A stretch of 64,000 nucleotides of DNA from Metamycoplasma salivarium (GTDB lineage Bacteria; Bacillota_I; Bacilli_A; Mycoplasmatales; Metamycoplasmataceae): the NCBI RefSeq assembly GCF_900660445.2, contig NZ_LR214938.2, forward strand, positions 310,001 to 374,000, given 5' to 3'. Position 1 is the first letter of the stretch, and every line of letters starts with the position of its first letter. Below the pieces are notes generated by a model. That model worked only from the letters and a program-made list of their open reading frames with translations. It was not told where the DNA came from and did not search any database. The position numbers and the translations under genes are program-made. Below are positions 32,570 through 44,137 of this stretch, piece by piece.

Positions 32570-34742
32570 CATAGTTAAAAAACAAAGCATTAGTATTTCT
32601 TCAACATATTTTTTTCAAAAGATTAAAAATTACTTTAGTCCTAAATTTACTGATATTAATGGACAAAAAGTAATTAAAAAATTCCCTTGACTTGCATTAT
32701 TTTCATGAATTTTTGTACCATTAGCAATTATTTTGTTAATAATTGCAATTAAACCCGATTTCCAATTAAGTAGATACTTTTGAAAATCATTGTCTCACTT
32801 TTTTGATACAAAAGTAAATGCACATATTGGTTCTGCAATTAGAACTCCACTAGATACTTTTATTCTAAGTTTACAGTTATTATGAAAAACAATTGCATTT
32901 TCTATATTAGGAACAATACTGGGAATATTAATATCAATCCCAATTGCATTATTAAGTTCTAAAAACTTTATTAAATCTCCTTTGATTTATGGACCTTTTA
33001 GAGCAATAATGTCTATTATTAGAGCAATTCCGCCAGTAGTTTTTGCATATATTTTCTTTCTATTATTATCAAAAGAACTATCAGCAACAATTTCAATCGC
33101 ATTATTTGTGTCTACTTTAATGACAAAATGATTATATGAAGATTTAGACACATACGATGTTAAATCATATTACGGTGTACAAGCTATTGGAAATGGTAAA
33201 TTTGTTGCATTTAAGAATTCAATCTTTCCATATTTAACCAAAAGAATTTTTTCTTATGGATTTTATTCATTTGAAATGGTCGTTAGATTTGCAGCAATTT
33301 TAGGAATTGTTGGAATATCAACAATTGGTGAACTTTTACAAGATTATAGTGATAGTCAAAATACATTTTCACATATGTCGATTGTAATTTGAGTATTAAT
33401 TGCTTTTATGATTATGCTCGAATTAATAAACTTTCTGGTTAGAAAATATTTTTTAGAAAAAACACCTAAGCATCCAAAGATTGATGACAAATTACCATAT
33501 AATGAACAACTTAAACAATTAAAAAAGCAAAAACCAAAGACTTATATTTGAAAAATTTCGCTTGCAATTGTGATCATTGCATTAATAATTGCTGCAAGTT
33601 TTCAAGTAGATTGATCTTTAGCAAATAGTATTAAATTAAGTCAATTTAAAATAGGTATTAAGAATTTATTTCATCCTGATTGATCAATATTTAATAATCC
33701 AGGAACAAACCCAATTATTTTAGGATTTGATGCACTTTGATTAGCAATAGCATCTTCAATATTAGGATTAGGTTTGGCCTTAGTTATTGGTTTATTTGCG
33801 TCAAAGAATATTATGGGAATTTGAACAGCGTTACCTTTTAAATTCATAATTATTATTTTTAGAGCTATTCCACCATTCACTTTTGCAGCATTATTCTTAT
33901 TACTATCAAAAGATTCAAGAATCTTTGCTGGTACATTAGCATTAGGTTTTCACTCAGTTGGTATGCTTGGAAAATTAATTAATGAGTCAATTGAAAAAAT
34001 TCCAAACAAGGTCTTTCAATCACTTGATTCATTAGGATGCAGTTGATGACAAAAAATTAAACTTGGTGTTTTCAAACAAATTATGCCCCAAGCATTATCA
34101 AACTTCTTATATAGAATTGAAATTAACTTTAAAACAACAGTTGTACTAGGTGTTGTTGGTGCAAGTGATTTTGGTTATCAAATTAGTATTTATTCGGCAG
34201 ACTTTTCAAATTGAAACAGATTAGCACCATACTTGCTATTTACAATTGTTATCTTATTAATCATTGAACAAATATCAAATCTATTAAGAAAGAAATTGAT
34301 GACTGGATATTGACTTAGCCAAGATAATTGAATTAAAAGACAAATCAATAAAAGAAGATACATTAAGGCATTAGCCATTTCAAGAGTTAGAAAAATTCCG
34401 TTTGTTTATGAAAGAAAATGAGCAACATATGTTATTTGTGAATCTTCATATTACAAATTAAGTGTTTTAAGATACTTTAAAGAAAATAAAGATGACAATC
34501 TTTCATATTATAAATATCTTATGTTAAAAGATGAAACGAAGCAATATAATAAAAATGTTGGTAATGAAATTAAATTAATTTCTAAAGATGTTAAAACAAT
34601 AGCATCGCAAGCATACAAAGAAACATATAAAAATTCAGCACAAGTCATTAATAAAGCATTTTTCATTCAAAGAATGAAAATAGCAAGAAGATCAATGAGA
34701 AAAGCTGTTTCTAAATATTTTGAAGGATATGCAACTAATTAA
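32559..34742 (+). CDS. p69: ABC transporter permease P69 (two fused PhnE-like domains)
   Basis: 727 residues. Two homologous permease domains are joined in one chain: the first about 40-280, the second about 330-610. Each has the inner-membrane contact loop and a similar RAIPP motif (SIIRAIPPVVFAY and FRAIPPFTFAALF), followed by LLLSK. The basic C-terminal tail of about 110 residues is cytoplasmic-looking. In most bacteria these are separate PhnE subunits; the fused form is usual for mycoplasma P69. Numerous TGA Trp codons. It is the last gene of the operon and abuts the next gene by one base. Confidence 0.9.
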
Positions 34743-34743
34743 T

Positions 34744-35676
34744 ATGAATAACTTGAAAGAAAAATTTATAACTTTTTGAAATTACATTTCTAATGCTAAA
34801 TATATAACTTTATGTACTCACGTTGAACCTGATGGAGATACCTTGGGTTCTGCAATTGCTTTTAAAGAAATTATTGCTTTAAATTGTCCAAATGTTAAAG
34901 AAGTTTTAATTTCTGGCGGTGATTATCCTAGAAATTTGAGCTTTTTAATTAAAAAACCAATAAGTTTAGTATCACAAAATTTCTTTGATAAATCGTTAAA
35001 GGTAGTAGTTGATACTTCTACTAAAAATCGAATTTTTGATAAACGTGTAATTCCAGAAAAGTCATTAAAATTTGACCATCACCCCGAAGAAGAAAAATGA
35101 TTGTTTGAAATTGGTGGTGATTATTGACCTGCGACTGGACAATTACTTACATTATTAATAAAAACTTTAAATTTAAAAGTTAATGAAACTACATTGGAGG
35201 GATTAGCAGTTGCAATAATTACTGATACTGAATATTTTTCAGAAAGAAATATAAGTGCTGAAACTTTTGATATGATGTCATTTTTGATGTCTAAGGGTTT
35301 AAAATATTCTGAACTTTTAGCTAAAATGCAACTTAATAAAAATGAAGCCCAACAAATTTTTGACGTATGTAAAAATATGCAAACTAAAGGTATTGTTACA
35401 TATGCAATATCTGAAAAAGTTGTAACAAATGACTTGGCTAGACCCTTAGTTGCACAATTTGTTAGCTTAAGCAATAGTGAAGTTTCGCTTGTAATATTAA
35501 AAAGAGTTCAAGGTAATTATCGTTGTGGAATTAGATCAAGAACATACTACAATGTTTCTGAAGTCGCTAAACATTTTGGTGGTGGTGGCCATCATAATTC
35601 CTCAGGTTTTATGATTGATAATTTACAAAAACTAGATGAAATTATTGATTTTATCAACACCCATGACTATAAATAG
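34744..35676 (+). CDS. DHH/DHHA1 phosphoesterase (NrnA/MgpA type)
   Basis: 310 residues. Metal-binding motifs: THVEPDGDTLGSA (motif I), VVDTSTKNRI (motif II), the DHH motif FDHHPEEE, IITDTEYF, and the C-terminal DHHA1 glycine loop FGGGGHHNSSGF. This family degrades short oligoribonucleotides and/or converts pAp to AMP. It begins one base after the p69 stop, so is probably cotranscribed although functionally unrelated. Two TGA Trp codons in the N-terminal half. Family is secure; choice between nanoRNase, pAp phosphatase and cyclic-di-AMP breakdown is open. Confidence 0.9.
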
Positions 35677-35748
35677 TCTAATTTAACTGAATTTGTGATA
35701 TTATTTAATGTACTAATTAAATAATAAGTTATAAGGAGCTTTATTAGA

Positions 35749-35930
35749 ATGCCTGCACGTTATGTAGTTAACCACGAACATGGTTGAGCAGTAAAAAATA
35801 AAATGGAAAACGTGCTCTAAAAACTTTTAGAACACAAAAAGAAGCTATTGACTATGCAAATTCATTAAAAAATACTACAGGAGTATTAGTTCAAAGTAAA
35901 GAAGGAAGTTTTAGAAAAAACGGATGATAA
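35749..35930 (+). pseudogene. Small DUF2188-like protein, one-base frameshift
   Basis: AAGGAG followed by ATG starts MPARYVVNHEHGWAVKNK, then the frame ends at a TAA. One additional A in the AAAA run near 35800 would restore a 60-residue protein with NGKRALKTFRTQKEAIDYA and a final SFRKNGW. The pattern W-V-K, T-Q-K-E-A-I and a glycine near the end recalls the DUF2188 family of unknown function. Since the rest is well conserved the shift may be recent, a homopolymer miscall, or a variable run. Confidence 0.6.
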
Positions 35931-35950
35931 AATCCTTCTTTTAAATAATA

Positions 35951-35977
35951 GATGCATCACTTTGATGCATTTTTTTT
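35951..35977 (+). terminator. Terminator after the small DUF2188-like gene
   Basis: Stem ATGCATCA/TGATGCAT with a three-base loop, then seven T. Confidence 0.85.
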
Positions 35978-36001
35978 GCTCTTTTATGGCAACTAAAACA
36001 A

Positions 36002-36030
36002 TCAAAAAAAATGTGGGAAAATCCCACATC
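36002..36030 (-). terminator. Terminator of arcB-arcC
   Basis: On the minus strand ATGTGGGA, TTT, TCCCACAT, then eight T. It lies 16 bases after arcC. Confidence 0.88.
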
Positions 36031-36046
36031 TCTTTGTTTATATAAT

Positions 36047-36979
36047 TTATTTCAAGGTAACTTTTGTACCAGTTTTTTCTGCAATGATGTTTTCTAGATC
36101 TTTTAAATCACCGATGAAAGCGGCTTTACCACCTTCTTCAACAAATTTGATTGCAGCTTTAACTTTAGGAAGCATACTTCCAGGCGCGAATTGGTTTTCT
36201 TTGATGTATTGTTCAAGTTCAGCTTTTGTAGCATGTTTTAAAGCTTTTTGGTTAGGTTGTTTGTAATTCACCATAACATTGTCAACTGCTGTTAAAACAA
36301 CAAAGTAGTCAGCTTTAACTAAAACAGCGATTTTTGAAAGTGCAAAGTCTTTGTCAATAACACCATCAACTGGGGTTACATAGCCTTTAGCATCTTTGAC
36401 AGTAGGGATACCTCCACCACCACCAACGATAACAGTTGCACCAGCTTCAACAGCATTTTTAATTTGGTTAATTCCAATAAATGTTTGAGGAATAGGTGAA
36501 GCAACAACTTTTCTATATCCTCTACCAGCATCTTCAATAATTACACTATTTGGGTTCATTTGTTCTGCTTCTTCTTTAGTTGCATAGAATGGACCAATAG
36601 GTTTTGTAGGATTTTTGAATGCTGCATCTTTAGCATCAACTATTGTTTGGGTTAAGATATACATAACTTCTTTTTCCACATTTAATTCTTTAAATGCATT
36701 GGTTGTTGCATTTAGCATGTGAAGTCCAATGTAACCTTGGCTCATAGCTCCAGCTTCAGGAAGTGGAATTAAAGGACTTTTTTCATTAACTTCATGCGCT
36801 TTAGACATTCCATTAAAGATCATTCCAACTTGTGGGCCATTTCCATGTCCAATAATAACTTCGTGGCCAGCTTTTACTAATTCTGCAATTTTTCTAGCAG
36901 GTAGTTTAACTAATTCTTTTTGTTCTTCAGGATTATTTCCTAAAGCATTACCACCTAAGGCAATAACAATTCTACTCAT
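36047..36979 (-). CDS. arcC: Carbamate kinase
   Basis: 310 residues, normal size. The last step of the arginine dihydrolase pathway: carbamoyl phosphate plus ADP gives ATP, ammonia and CO2. Conserved segments: IALGGNALG at the N-terminus, VIGHGNGPQVG, IEDAGRGYRKVVASP, VIVGGGGGIP and the C-terminal FAPGSMLPKV. One base separates it from the upstream arcB stop. In mycoplasmas that do not ferment sugars well this is the main ATP source. arcA (arginine deiminase) and the arginine/ornithine antiporter are not in this window. Confidence 0.97.
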   Translation of the reverse strand: MSRIVIALGGNALGNNPEEQKELVKLPARKIAELVKAGHEVIIGHGNGPQVGMIFNGMSKAHEVNEKSPLIPLPEAGAMSQGYIGLHMLNATTNAFKELNVEKEVMYILTQTIVDAKDAAFKNPTKPIGPFYATKEEAEQMNPNSVIIEDAGRGYRKVVASPIPQTFIGINQIKNAVEAGATVIVGGGGGIPTVKDAKGYVTPVDGVIDKDFALSKIAVLVKADYFVVLTAVDNVMVNYKQPNQKALKHATKAELEQYIKENQFAPGSMLPKVKAAIKFVEEGGKAAFIGDLKDLENIIAEKTGTKVTLK

Positions 36980-36980
36980 A

Positions 36981-38024
36981 TTAGTATCCTAATGTTGCTA
37001 AAATAACAGCTTTAATTGAATGCATTCTGTTTCCAGCTTGTTCAATTGATTTGTTGTATTTTGATTGGAACACTTCATCAGTAACTTCCATAGCACCGGT
37101 TTTAACAACTGGGTATTTAGCACCAAATTTTTCTTTGATTTCTGATGAGAATAATGTATGGTCATCGTGGAAAGCAGGTAGACAGTGTAAGAAAATAACA
37201 TCTTCTTTAGCCGCTTTAATCATAGCCATATCTACTTGGAAAGCACCAAGTTCTTTAATACGAGGTTCAAATAGTGAGAAGTCTTCTCCTAATGATACTC
37301 AAACATCAGTGTAAATTGCATCAGCATCTTTAGCTGCTTTAATTTTATCATCTGAAAATGATACAGATCCACCATTACGTTTAAATAATTCTTGACAAGC
37401 CTTGTAAACTTCTTTGTAACCTTCACCAGTTTGAACTAGTTTAGCTTGTTCTTTAGGACCACATAGTACTACATGCATTCCAGTAAATGCAGCACCAATC
37501 ATGATTGAACGAGCAACGTTGTTTTTGATGTCACCAGCAAAAACAATTTTCTTGCCTTTTAAATCACCTTTAAATTCTTTAATGGTCATATAGTCAGCTA
37601 ACATTTGTGTTGGGTGTTCAGCATCGGTTAATCCATTTCAAACAGGAACACCTGAATATTTAACTAATGCATCAACATCAGATTGTTTAAATCCACGGAA
37701 TTCGATTCCATCATAGAATTTTCCTAAAACCATAGCGGTATCTTCGATTGATTCTTTTTTACCGAAGTTTGAACCTGCAGGGCCTATGTATGTACAACTT
37801 GCACCTAAGTCAGCTGCAGCAACTTCAAATGAACATCTAGTTCTTGTTGAGTCTTTTTGGAACATAATAGCAATGTTTTTTCCAACAAGAGGTCTATTGT
37901 TTACATGAAGTCCTTGCATTTTTGATCTTTTTAATTCGATTGACAAATCGATTAAATAATTAATTTGATCGGTTGTAAAGTTTAGCGCTGAGTCTAAACT
38001 ACGACCTTTTAAATTCATTGGCAT
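36981..38024 (-). CDS. arcB: Ornithine carbamoyltransferase (catabolic)
   Basis: 347 residues. It converts citrulline and phosphate to ornithine and carbamoyl phosphate. Seen: the carbamoyl-phosphate loop STRTR at residues 59-63, HPTQ, and the ornithine-side [11 protein letters not shown] and RMHSIKA. The wider match is to catabolic OTC of bacteria. TGA encodes Trp at two places ([13 protein letters not shown] and TDVWVSLG). It is the first gene of the arcB-arcC unit. Confidence 0.97.
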
Positions 38025-38108
38025 TAAGCACTCCTTTTGCTTATAAATAATATCGATATTTTAAGTGTATTTTCTCTATTTTTGATAGCGATTTTTAACA
38101 CATTCAAA

Positions 38109-38114
38109 ATTATA
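38109..38114 (-). promoter_or_regulatory. -10 box of arcB-arcC
   Basis: TATAAT on the minus strand about 85 bases before the arcB ATG, placed after the valS terminator. No clear -35. No arginine-repressor operator recognised. Confidence 0.4.
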
Positions 38115-38145
38115 TACAATTCTTATAAAATGTTGTGCCTTAAAA

Positions 38146-38176
38146 ATAAAAAAAACTAGAAAATGTATTTTCTAGA
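38146..38176 (-). terminator. Terminator of valS
   Basis: On the minus strand CTAGAAAA, TACA, TTTTCTAG, then eight T. Confidence 0.85.
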
Positions 38177-38190
38177 ATTTTTGAATATTA

Positions 38191-40722
38191 TTATTTTTTA
38201 GGTGTTTGTTTCTTAATAAGCAACTCTTGATAAAATTTCAAGTTTGTCTCATGTTGCTGCAATTTATTCTTTTTATCCAAGATAGTTTTCTCATTTGCTT
38301 TTTCTAAAAAAGCTTTATTGTCAAGGAATTTTTTATTAAATTCAATTTCTTTTGTAGAAAAATCTATAAGCTTTTTAATTTCTTCAATTTCTTTTTGTTT
38401 TTGTTCATCAGAAAGTTTAATTGAGATTGCTTTATTATTTGACAATTTAATTTCTAAATCATTATTTTTTAGTTGTCTAAAGTTTGTTAATTTAGCAATT
38501 ATTCTTTTATCTACAGCATTTAAAATTAGTGTTTTTTTATCAAAAAATAGTTGCTCAGATTTTGAAATATTTTTTTCTTCACGATATTTACGCAAGACTG
38601 TAATTAATTCAATTAAAATATTTACATTATTATTAGAAAGATTTCTTTCAACAAGTTTCATAGGAGTGGCTTCTAAAAGTTGCTCATGATACATATTTTC
38701 ATATAGATAATCAGTTGTAAATGGCATAAATGGATGTAGCAATAATAATATTTCTTTAAATAAGAAATGAACAAAGTTTTTATTTGTTTTGAATTTGACA
38801 AATTCTAAATATCATGATGATAAATCATTAACTATAAAATTTTGAATATGCTTATAAATTATGGTAAATTCATATTTATCCATTGCTTCTTTAATGTTAC
38901 TTTTTAAAGTTAAAAACTTGTTTAAAATTCAATCATCAAATGAATCTAACATCTTGTTTTCATCAAATTCTTCTTTAATATGAACTTTAATTTGAGAAAT
39001 AAGTCTTGCTACATTTCAAAATTTATTTAGAAATAGTTTTGCAGATTCTAATTTATCATTACTAAAATTAATGTCTTGTCCAGCAGTTACATTAAAGATT
39101 AAAGCCATTTTTAAAACATCAGAACCATATTTATCAATTATTTCAATAGGATTTATTCCATTGCCTAAAGATTTAGACATTTTTCTACCTTGCGCATCTC
39201 TAACTAAACCATGCAACAAAACATTTTTAAATGGTTTTTTACCAGTGAAGTATAAAGATTGAAAATACATTCTTGCAACTCAAAAGAAAATAATATCATA
39301 ACCTGTAACTAAAATGTCTGTTGGAAAATATCTTGATAATTTTTCAGTACTTTGAGGTCAACCTAAAAATACAAATGGTGCTAATGCTGAACTAAATCAA
39401 GTGTCTAAAACATCTGGATCTTGAGTTCATTTGCCATCTGGTTTATTGACTTGTACAATCACTTGTCCATTGTCATTATATCAAGCAGGTATTCTATGAC
39501 CTCATCAAATTTGACGACTAATTGTCCAATCGTGTGCATTTTCCATTCAAGTTTTAATAACATTTTTAAATCTTTCAGGATAAAAGTTTACCGCATCAGA
39601 TGATTCTAAATGATTTAATAATTTGGTTGAAAGATCATGCATTTTGACAAATCATTGATATCTAACTAGAATTTCAATTGGTGTATCACTTCTTTCGCTA
39701 TAACCAACATTTGATATTACTTCTTCAGTTTTTACAATCAATTTTTTCTTTTGTAATAATTTTGCAATTTCTTCTCTTGCTACAAATCTATCCATACCTG
39801 CAAATTGTTGTGCTTCTTTATTCATTAAACCATTATCATCTATACATTCAATAATTGGTAAATTGTTTTCTTTGATGATATCAATGTCATCCATTGCATG
39901 AGCTGAAACTTTCATAACACCAGTTCCAAAATTTTCATCAATCAATGGGGAAGTAATAATAGGAATTTCTTTGTTTGTTAAAGGATGTAAAATGGACTTA
40001 TTTAAAAGTTTTTTAGCATTTTTATCATTTGGATTTATTGCTAAAGCCACATCAGAATACATTGTTTCAACACGAGTTGTAGCAACTGTTAAATGTCCAG
40101 ATTTGTCAGAAAATGGATATTTAACATAATACATTTTTTGTTTTACTTCTTTGTTTACAACTTCAATGTTTGATAATGCTGTTTTAAATTTTGGATCTCA
40201 GTTAATTGCTTTTTGATCACGATAAATTAATCCTTCATCATACATATCAACAAAAACTTTTAGAACGGCTTCATTAGCATTTTTATCTAAAGTAAAACGT
40301 TCAGAACTATAGTCTAAAGCAAGCCCCATTTTGTTTCATTGCTCATCAATGTTCTTTGAATAATCATTTTTTCATTTTCAAATTTCATTGACAAATTTTT
40401 CACGGCCTAATGTATAACGACTTTCACCTTGCTCTAATAGTTTCTTTTCAACTTTTGCTTGTGTTGCAATACCAGCATGGTCTTTTGCAGCCACTCACAT
40501 AACATCATAACCTTCAATTTTCTTAAATCTTATGATGGTATCTTGCAAATAATCGTCTAATGCATGCCCAATGTGCAATTGTCCAGTAATGTTAGGAGGA
40601 GGCAAAATAATTGTAAATGGTAACTTCTTCTCATCGTGAGTTGAAAAATATTTATTATCAATTCATTTTTGTTGACGCCCTTCTTCAACAAGTTTGAAAT
40701 CTAGATTTTTGTCCATTTTCAT
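38191..40722 (-). CDS. valS: Valyl-tRNA synthetase
   Basis: 843 residues from ATG 40722 (or 841 from 40716). Class [18 protein letters not shown] (HIGH), an editing domain with [44 protein letters not shown], and the anticodon-binding and C-terminal coiled arm. Start chosen where ValRS similarity begins; AAAGG lies eight bases upstream. The upstream ATPase-like frame runs into valS in the same frame with no TAA or TAG between them, so the start is not defined by a stop. The product might be made by internal initiation or as a C-terminal part of a 1629-residue fusion. Confidence 0.93.
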
Positions 40723-43080
40723 TTTTGCGCCTTTCACTAAATTAGTTAAATCCATAATTTGGGTTTCATCAAATTTTCCAAATTCGACATATTTTTCTAA
40801 ATCATCAACTTTAGTTTTGTTGACTTTAATGTTACTAAATAATAAACTCTTTAATCTAGAGTCTAAAATGTTTGATTTTGTAGCTCAATTGTTTAATTCT
40901 TGTCAAGTACATCAAACATAGTGTGATGCCTCAACCTCATATTTAAAAGTATTTTCGAAATTGTTATTGTATGAACTATACTCAATGAATTGAGTAGTAG
41001 TTTCATCGTTGCTATATCCAAGTTTTTTTCTAACCAACGGATTTATTGGATTTGTTAAAACTTGTTGGGTCTTTCCTTCTTCAATAATTTTTGCTTTATC
41101 AATAATACAAATTTTATTTGTAACTGCGCTTGTAATATTGTAATCATCAAGTAAGTAAATTCCAATGATGTTCTTTTCAATGATGTATTTATTAATTTCA
41201 TCTAATATTTTAAGTTGTAATGTTTTATCTAATTTTGCAATTCCATTGCCGATAATAATTAAACTAGGACGGCTAATAAATAGTCTTTCTTTTTCAAGTT
41301 CAATTTGTTTTACAAAAGGCAAACTCGAGATATCTTTATAGAAATCTGAAAGTGGAACATTAATCTTTTTCAAGATAGTATAAACTAATGAACTTGTAAT
41401 AAATTGTGTACATAATTTGATGCTGGTTCTATTCTCAACAAAAAGTGAGTGATATTGATAGAATTGTTTTTTTACAATGTTAAATTGGTTATACAATCTT
41501 TTTAAAAAACTTGCTCTAATTTCAAGCTCAGAATTAATTAATGAATTTTCTCTTGAACTTGATTCTTCAAAATAATTAGTAATACTATTAAATACAGCTT
41601 TGATAAAGTGTGAAATTCTTTGCAAATAAATTCTATTTTCTTTACACAAAGAATAAATTTTTTGGTTATATTGTCTAATGTTTTCACTAACACTTTTAAA
41701 CAAAGTATTATATTTTCAATAATATTCATTTCTAAAGTTAATGTATTCATCTTTATAATCATTTAATTCTTCTAAAAAAACATAGTTCTTGTTTCCCATA
41801 TTAGTTTCAATAGCAGCATTTTCAACATCTGCTTTGATTTTTTTAATGGCTTCATAGTAATTATCAATGCGTTCTTTAGCTTCATCTAAGTAAAATTTAG
41901 TTTTAATTTCATACTTTTGATTAACAATTCTTTTAATTAAATTTTGTAACTTAAAAATACTAATTTTATTAACGTCATAAAATTTTAATTCGTCAAATAT
42001 TTGTAATCTAATTTCTCTAACTTCTTCATTTACTTGCGACAAATAACTTTCATCTAGTCATTTTAAAATGTTATGATATTTGCTAAATGAAGCAATCATT
42101 TTTTTGTTTAAGATGAAATTTCAATAATAATATGTAAATGATTTTCTATTATTTGCATTTAAAGCCATATATTCAAGATATTCATTGCTAGTAATTAAGT
42201 CATTTATAACTTTAAAAAAGATTTTAGAAGACTCATCTAAACTATTTTTAACATTCTTTTTAAATTCTTTGATTTTTGCTTTGCATTCTAATTTTGTATG
42301 TCTTTTAAAGTTATAAAGACGATGATATTTGGCATATGCTATTTCATATTTTTTCTTAGCTTGATAAAATTTTGCATAGTTTAAAAATGACTCACCATGC
42401 TGAAATTTATTAATTGAATCATAAGATAAACGCATTATTTTATATTCATAATCTTTATAGATATCGATTAACTTATGTAATCTGTTGCTGATTTCATCAA
42501 TTATTGAAAAAAAGCCATTTCCAGTTAATGACTTAATTGCTTGCTTTGAAATATTTGAAAAAAATGACTCATCAAATTCAACTAATATTTCATTTAATTG
42601 TTGTTCTAAATCCAAACTATAGTGTAAATATTGATCTTTTAAAACTAGTGAATAATTGGCATAAGTTTCTTTTAAATCTTTAACAAAATTTTCAGTTGAT
42701 AATTTTAAAAGACCAATATTTTTGAAATAATCACATAAGTAATTAAAAATGGATTTTTCTTCTGTGGTATTCAAAAAATGGCTATCAAATGCTGTTGCTA
42801 AATTTTTAATATATTCTTCGTTTTTGTTACACAATAAAGCATTTTTATCTTCAAAATTAACAGTGTAATAACCTTGATATGTGTTTAAATCATTATATTT
42901 TGTAGTAAGAAGATCAAAAATCTTTTGTTTAGTAATAATATCATCACTTACAATTCCTAAAATATTACTACGTTCAAGGTCAAAACTAAAATTATGCAAG
43001 TAACTTGTTCACTTGCCTTTATGTTCTTCATAAATCCGAATATTATTAAATTTTATTGACTGAATTAATTGCTTAGCCAT
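40723..43080 (-). CDS. Degenerate OppF-like ABC ATPase with long helical insertion, open into valS
   Basis: 786 codons before the valS start, from ATG 43080. The N-terminus resembles the start of an ABC ATPase, but the Walker A position reads GIVSDDIITKQK. About 470 Lys/Asn/Tyr-rich helical residues follow. The last 230 match the second half of OppF: ERLFISRPSLIIIGNGIAKLD at Walker B (no acidic Asp/Glu), YLLDDYNITSAV at the H-loop, IIEEGKTQQVLTNPINPLVRK and an HYVWCTWQEL tail. Walker A, signature and catalytic Glu are lost, so ATP hydrolysis is unlikely. It lies two bases after the ECF-type S component. The frame has no stop before valS. Confidence 0.7.
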
Positions 43081-43082
43081 AG

Positions 43083-44108
43083 TTAAAAATTATTTCCTTC
43101 TTTGACTCTAATTAAAGGTGAAACAACTTTGTAAGTTGCTAAAATAATGACGATATTAAAAAATATTTTGAACGGTCCAAACAAGGACTGCGTCGTTAAA
43201 TTGACCCAAAAGTCTGTTTTAAGTGTCAAAGTATCAGCCATTGACAAAACAAAAGTATTAATAAATTCAATAATAGCAGAAAATGAAATAATTGCCATTA
43301 GTTCAATAAATGTTTGAAAACGTTTGCGCAAAAACACACGATATAAAATCATAAAAATACCCATCAGTCCAAATCCAGATGTGGTTAAAAGTAAATAGAA
43401 ATATTTGTTTTTAACAAATCTATTGTGAATAAATAACGAGTCATTAAGGTTTGTAAAAATATAAAATATAATTCCAACTTGCATTACAATAATAACTAAT
43501 GCTGAAATAAATGAAAAGTTAATCATTGCATTTGGACGACTCTTATTTTCTAAAAGAATAACTTTAACTTCATAATATGCAATTCTCTCTGAAAAATATT
43601 GAATATCCTCAGCATTTCCTTTAATTAAAGCTTCTTCATATTGCTTTTTAAAGAATTGGATTGTTTCTTTAAATTTTGAAATTTTGTATTTGCTTGAAAA
43701 AAACATTTCATTTACATTGAAAAATCAATAACCTGCAAATCCAGGAACAAATCCAGCAATAGCAATAGCAATTGTATAAAGATAATGATAATATGTAGGA
43801 ACCAAAATAAATGATATTAAATCAGACAAAACGCCAGTAACAACACCAACAATTGGTCCAAAAATAAAACCTGTAATTTTAATAGGAAGTCCTATAAATG
43901 CAAACTTAAAACTAGGTAATGCACTGACTGGTAATATCCTTACCGAAATAATGAAAAAAACAACAGAAATTGAAATAAGAACGCTAACAAAAGCAATACG
44001 TTTTGAGTTTCATTTCTTGTATCCAAATGTAATTTGAGATCTAGCTCAAGCTAGATAATGTCTTAACCCACCAGGAACCCTAGTGTCTGTTTTTCTTTTT
44101 TCGTCCAT
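43083..44108 (-). CDS. ECF-type transporter S component-like membrane protein
   Basis: 341 residues. The N-terminal half (about 30-115) is like the substrate-specific S component of energy-coupling-factor vitamin transporters: RIAFVSVLISISVVFFI, then FKFAFIGLPIKITGFIFGPIVG and VLSDLISFILVP. A hydrophilic, Lys/Glu-rich segment of about 60 residues (FSSKYKISKFKETIQ onward) is inserted before the last helices, making it much longer than the usual 180-200 residues. The substrate may be folate, pantothenate or another vitamin; sequence alone does not say. No EcfA or EcfT gene is adjacent. Confidence 0.7.
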
Positions 44109-44137
44109 AGTTATAATTTTAATATAAAAGTTAGATC

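Noticed and set aside
32559-34742. Fusion of two permease domains in P69 as a novelty
   Set aside because: The fused form is the known state of mycoplasma P69 proteins.
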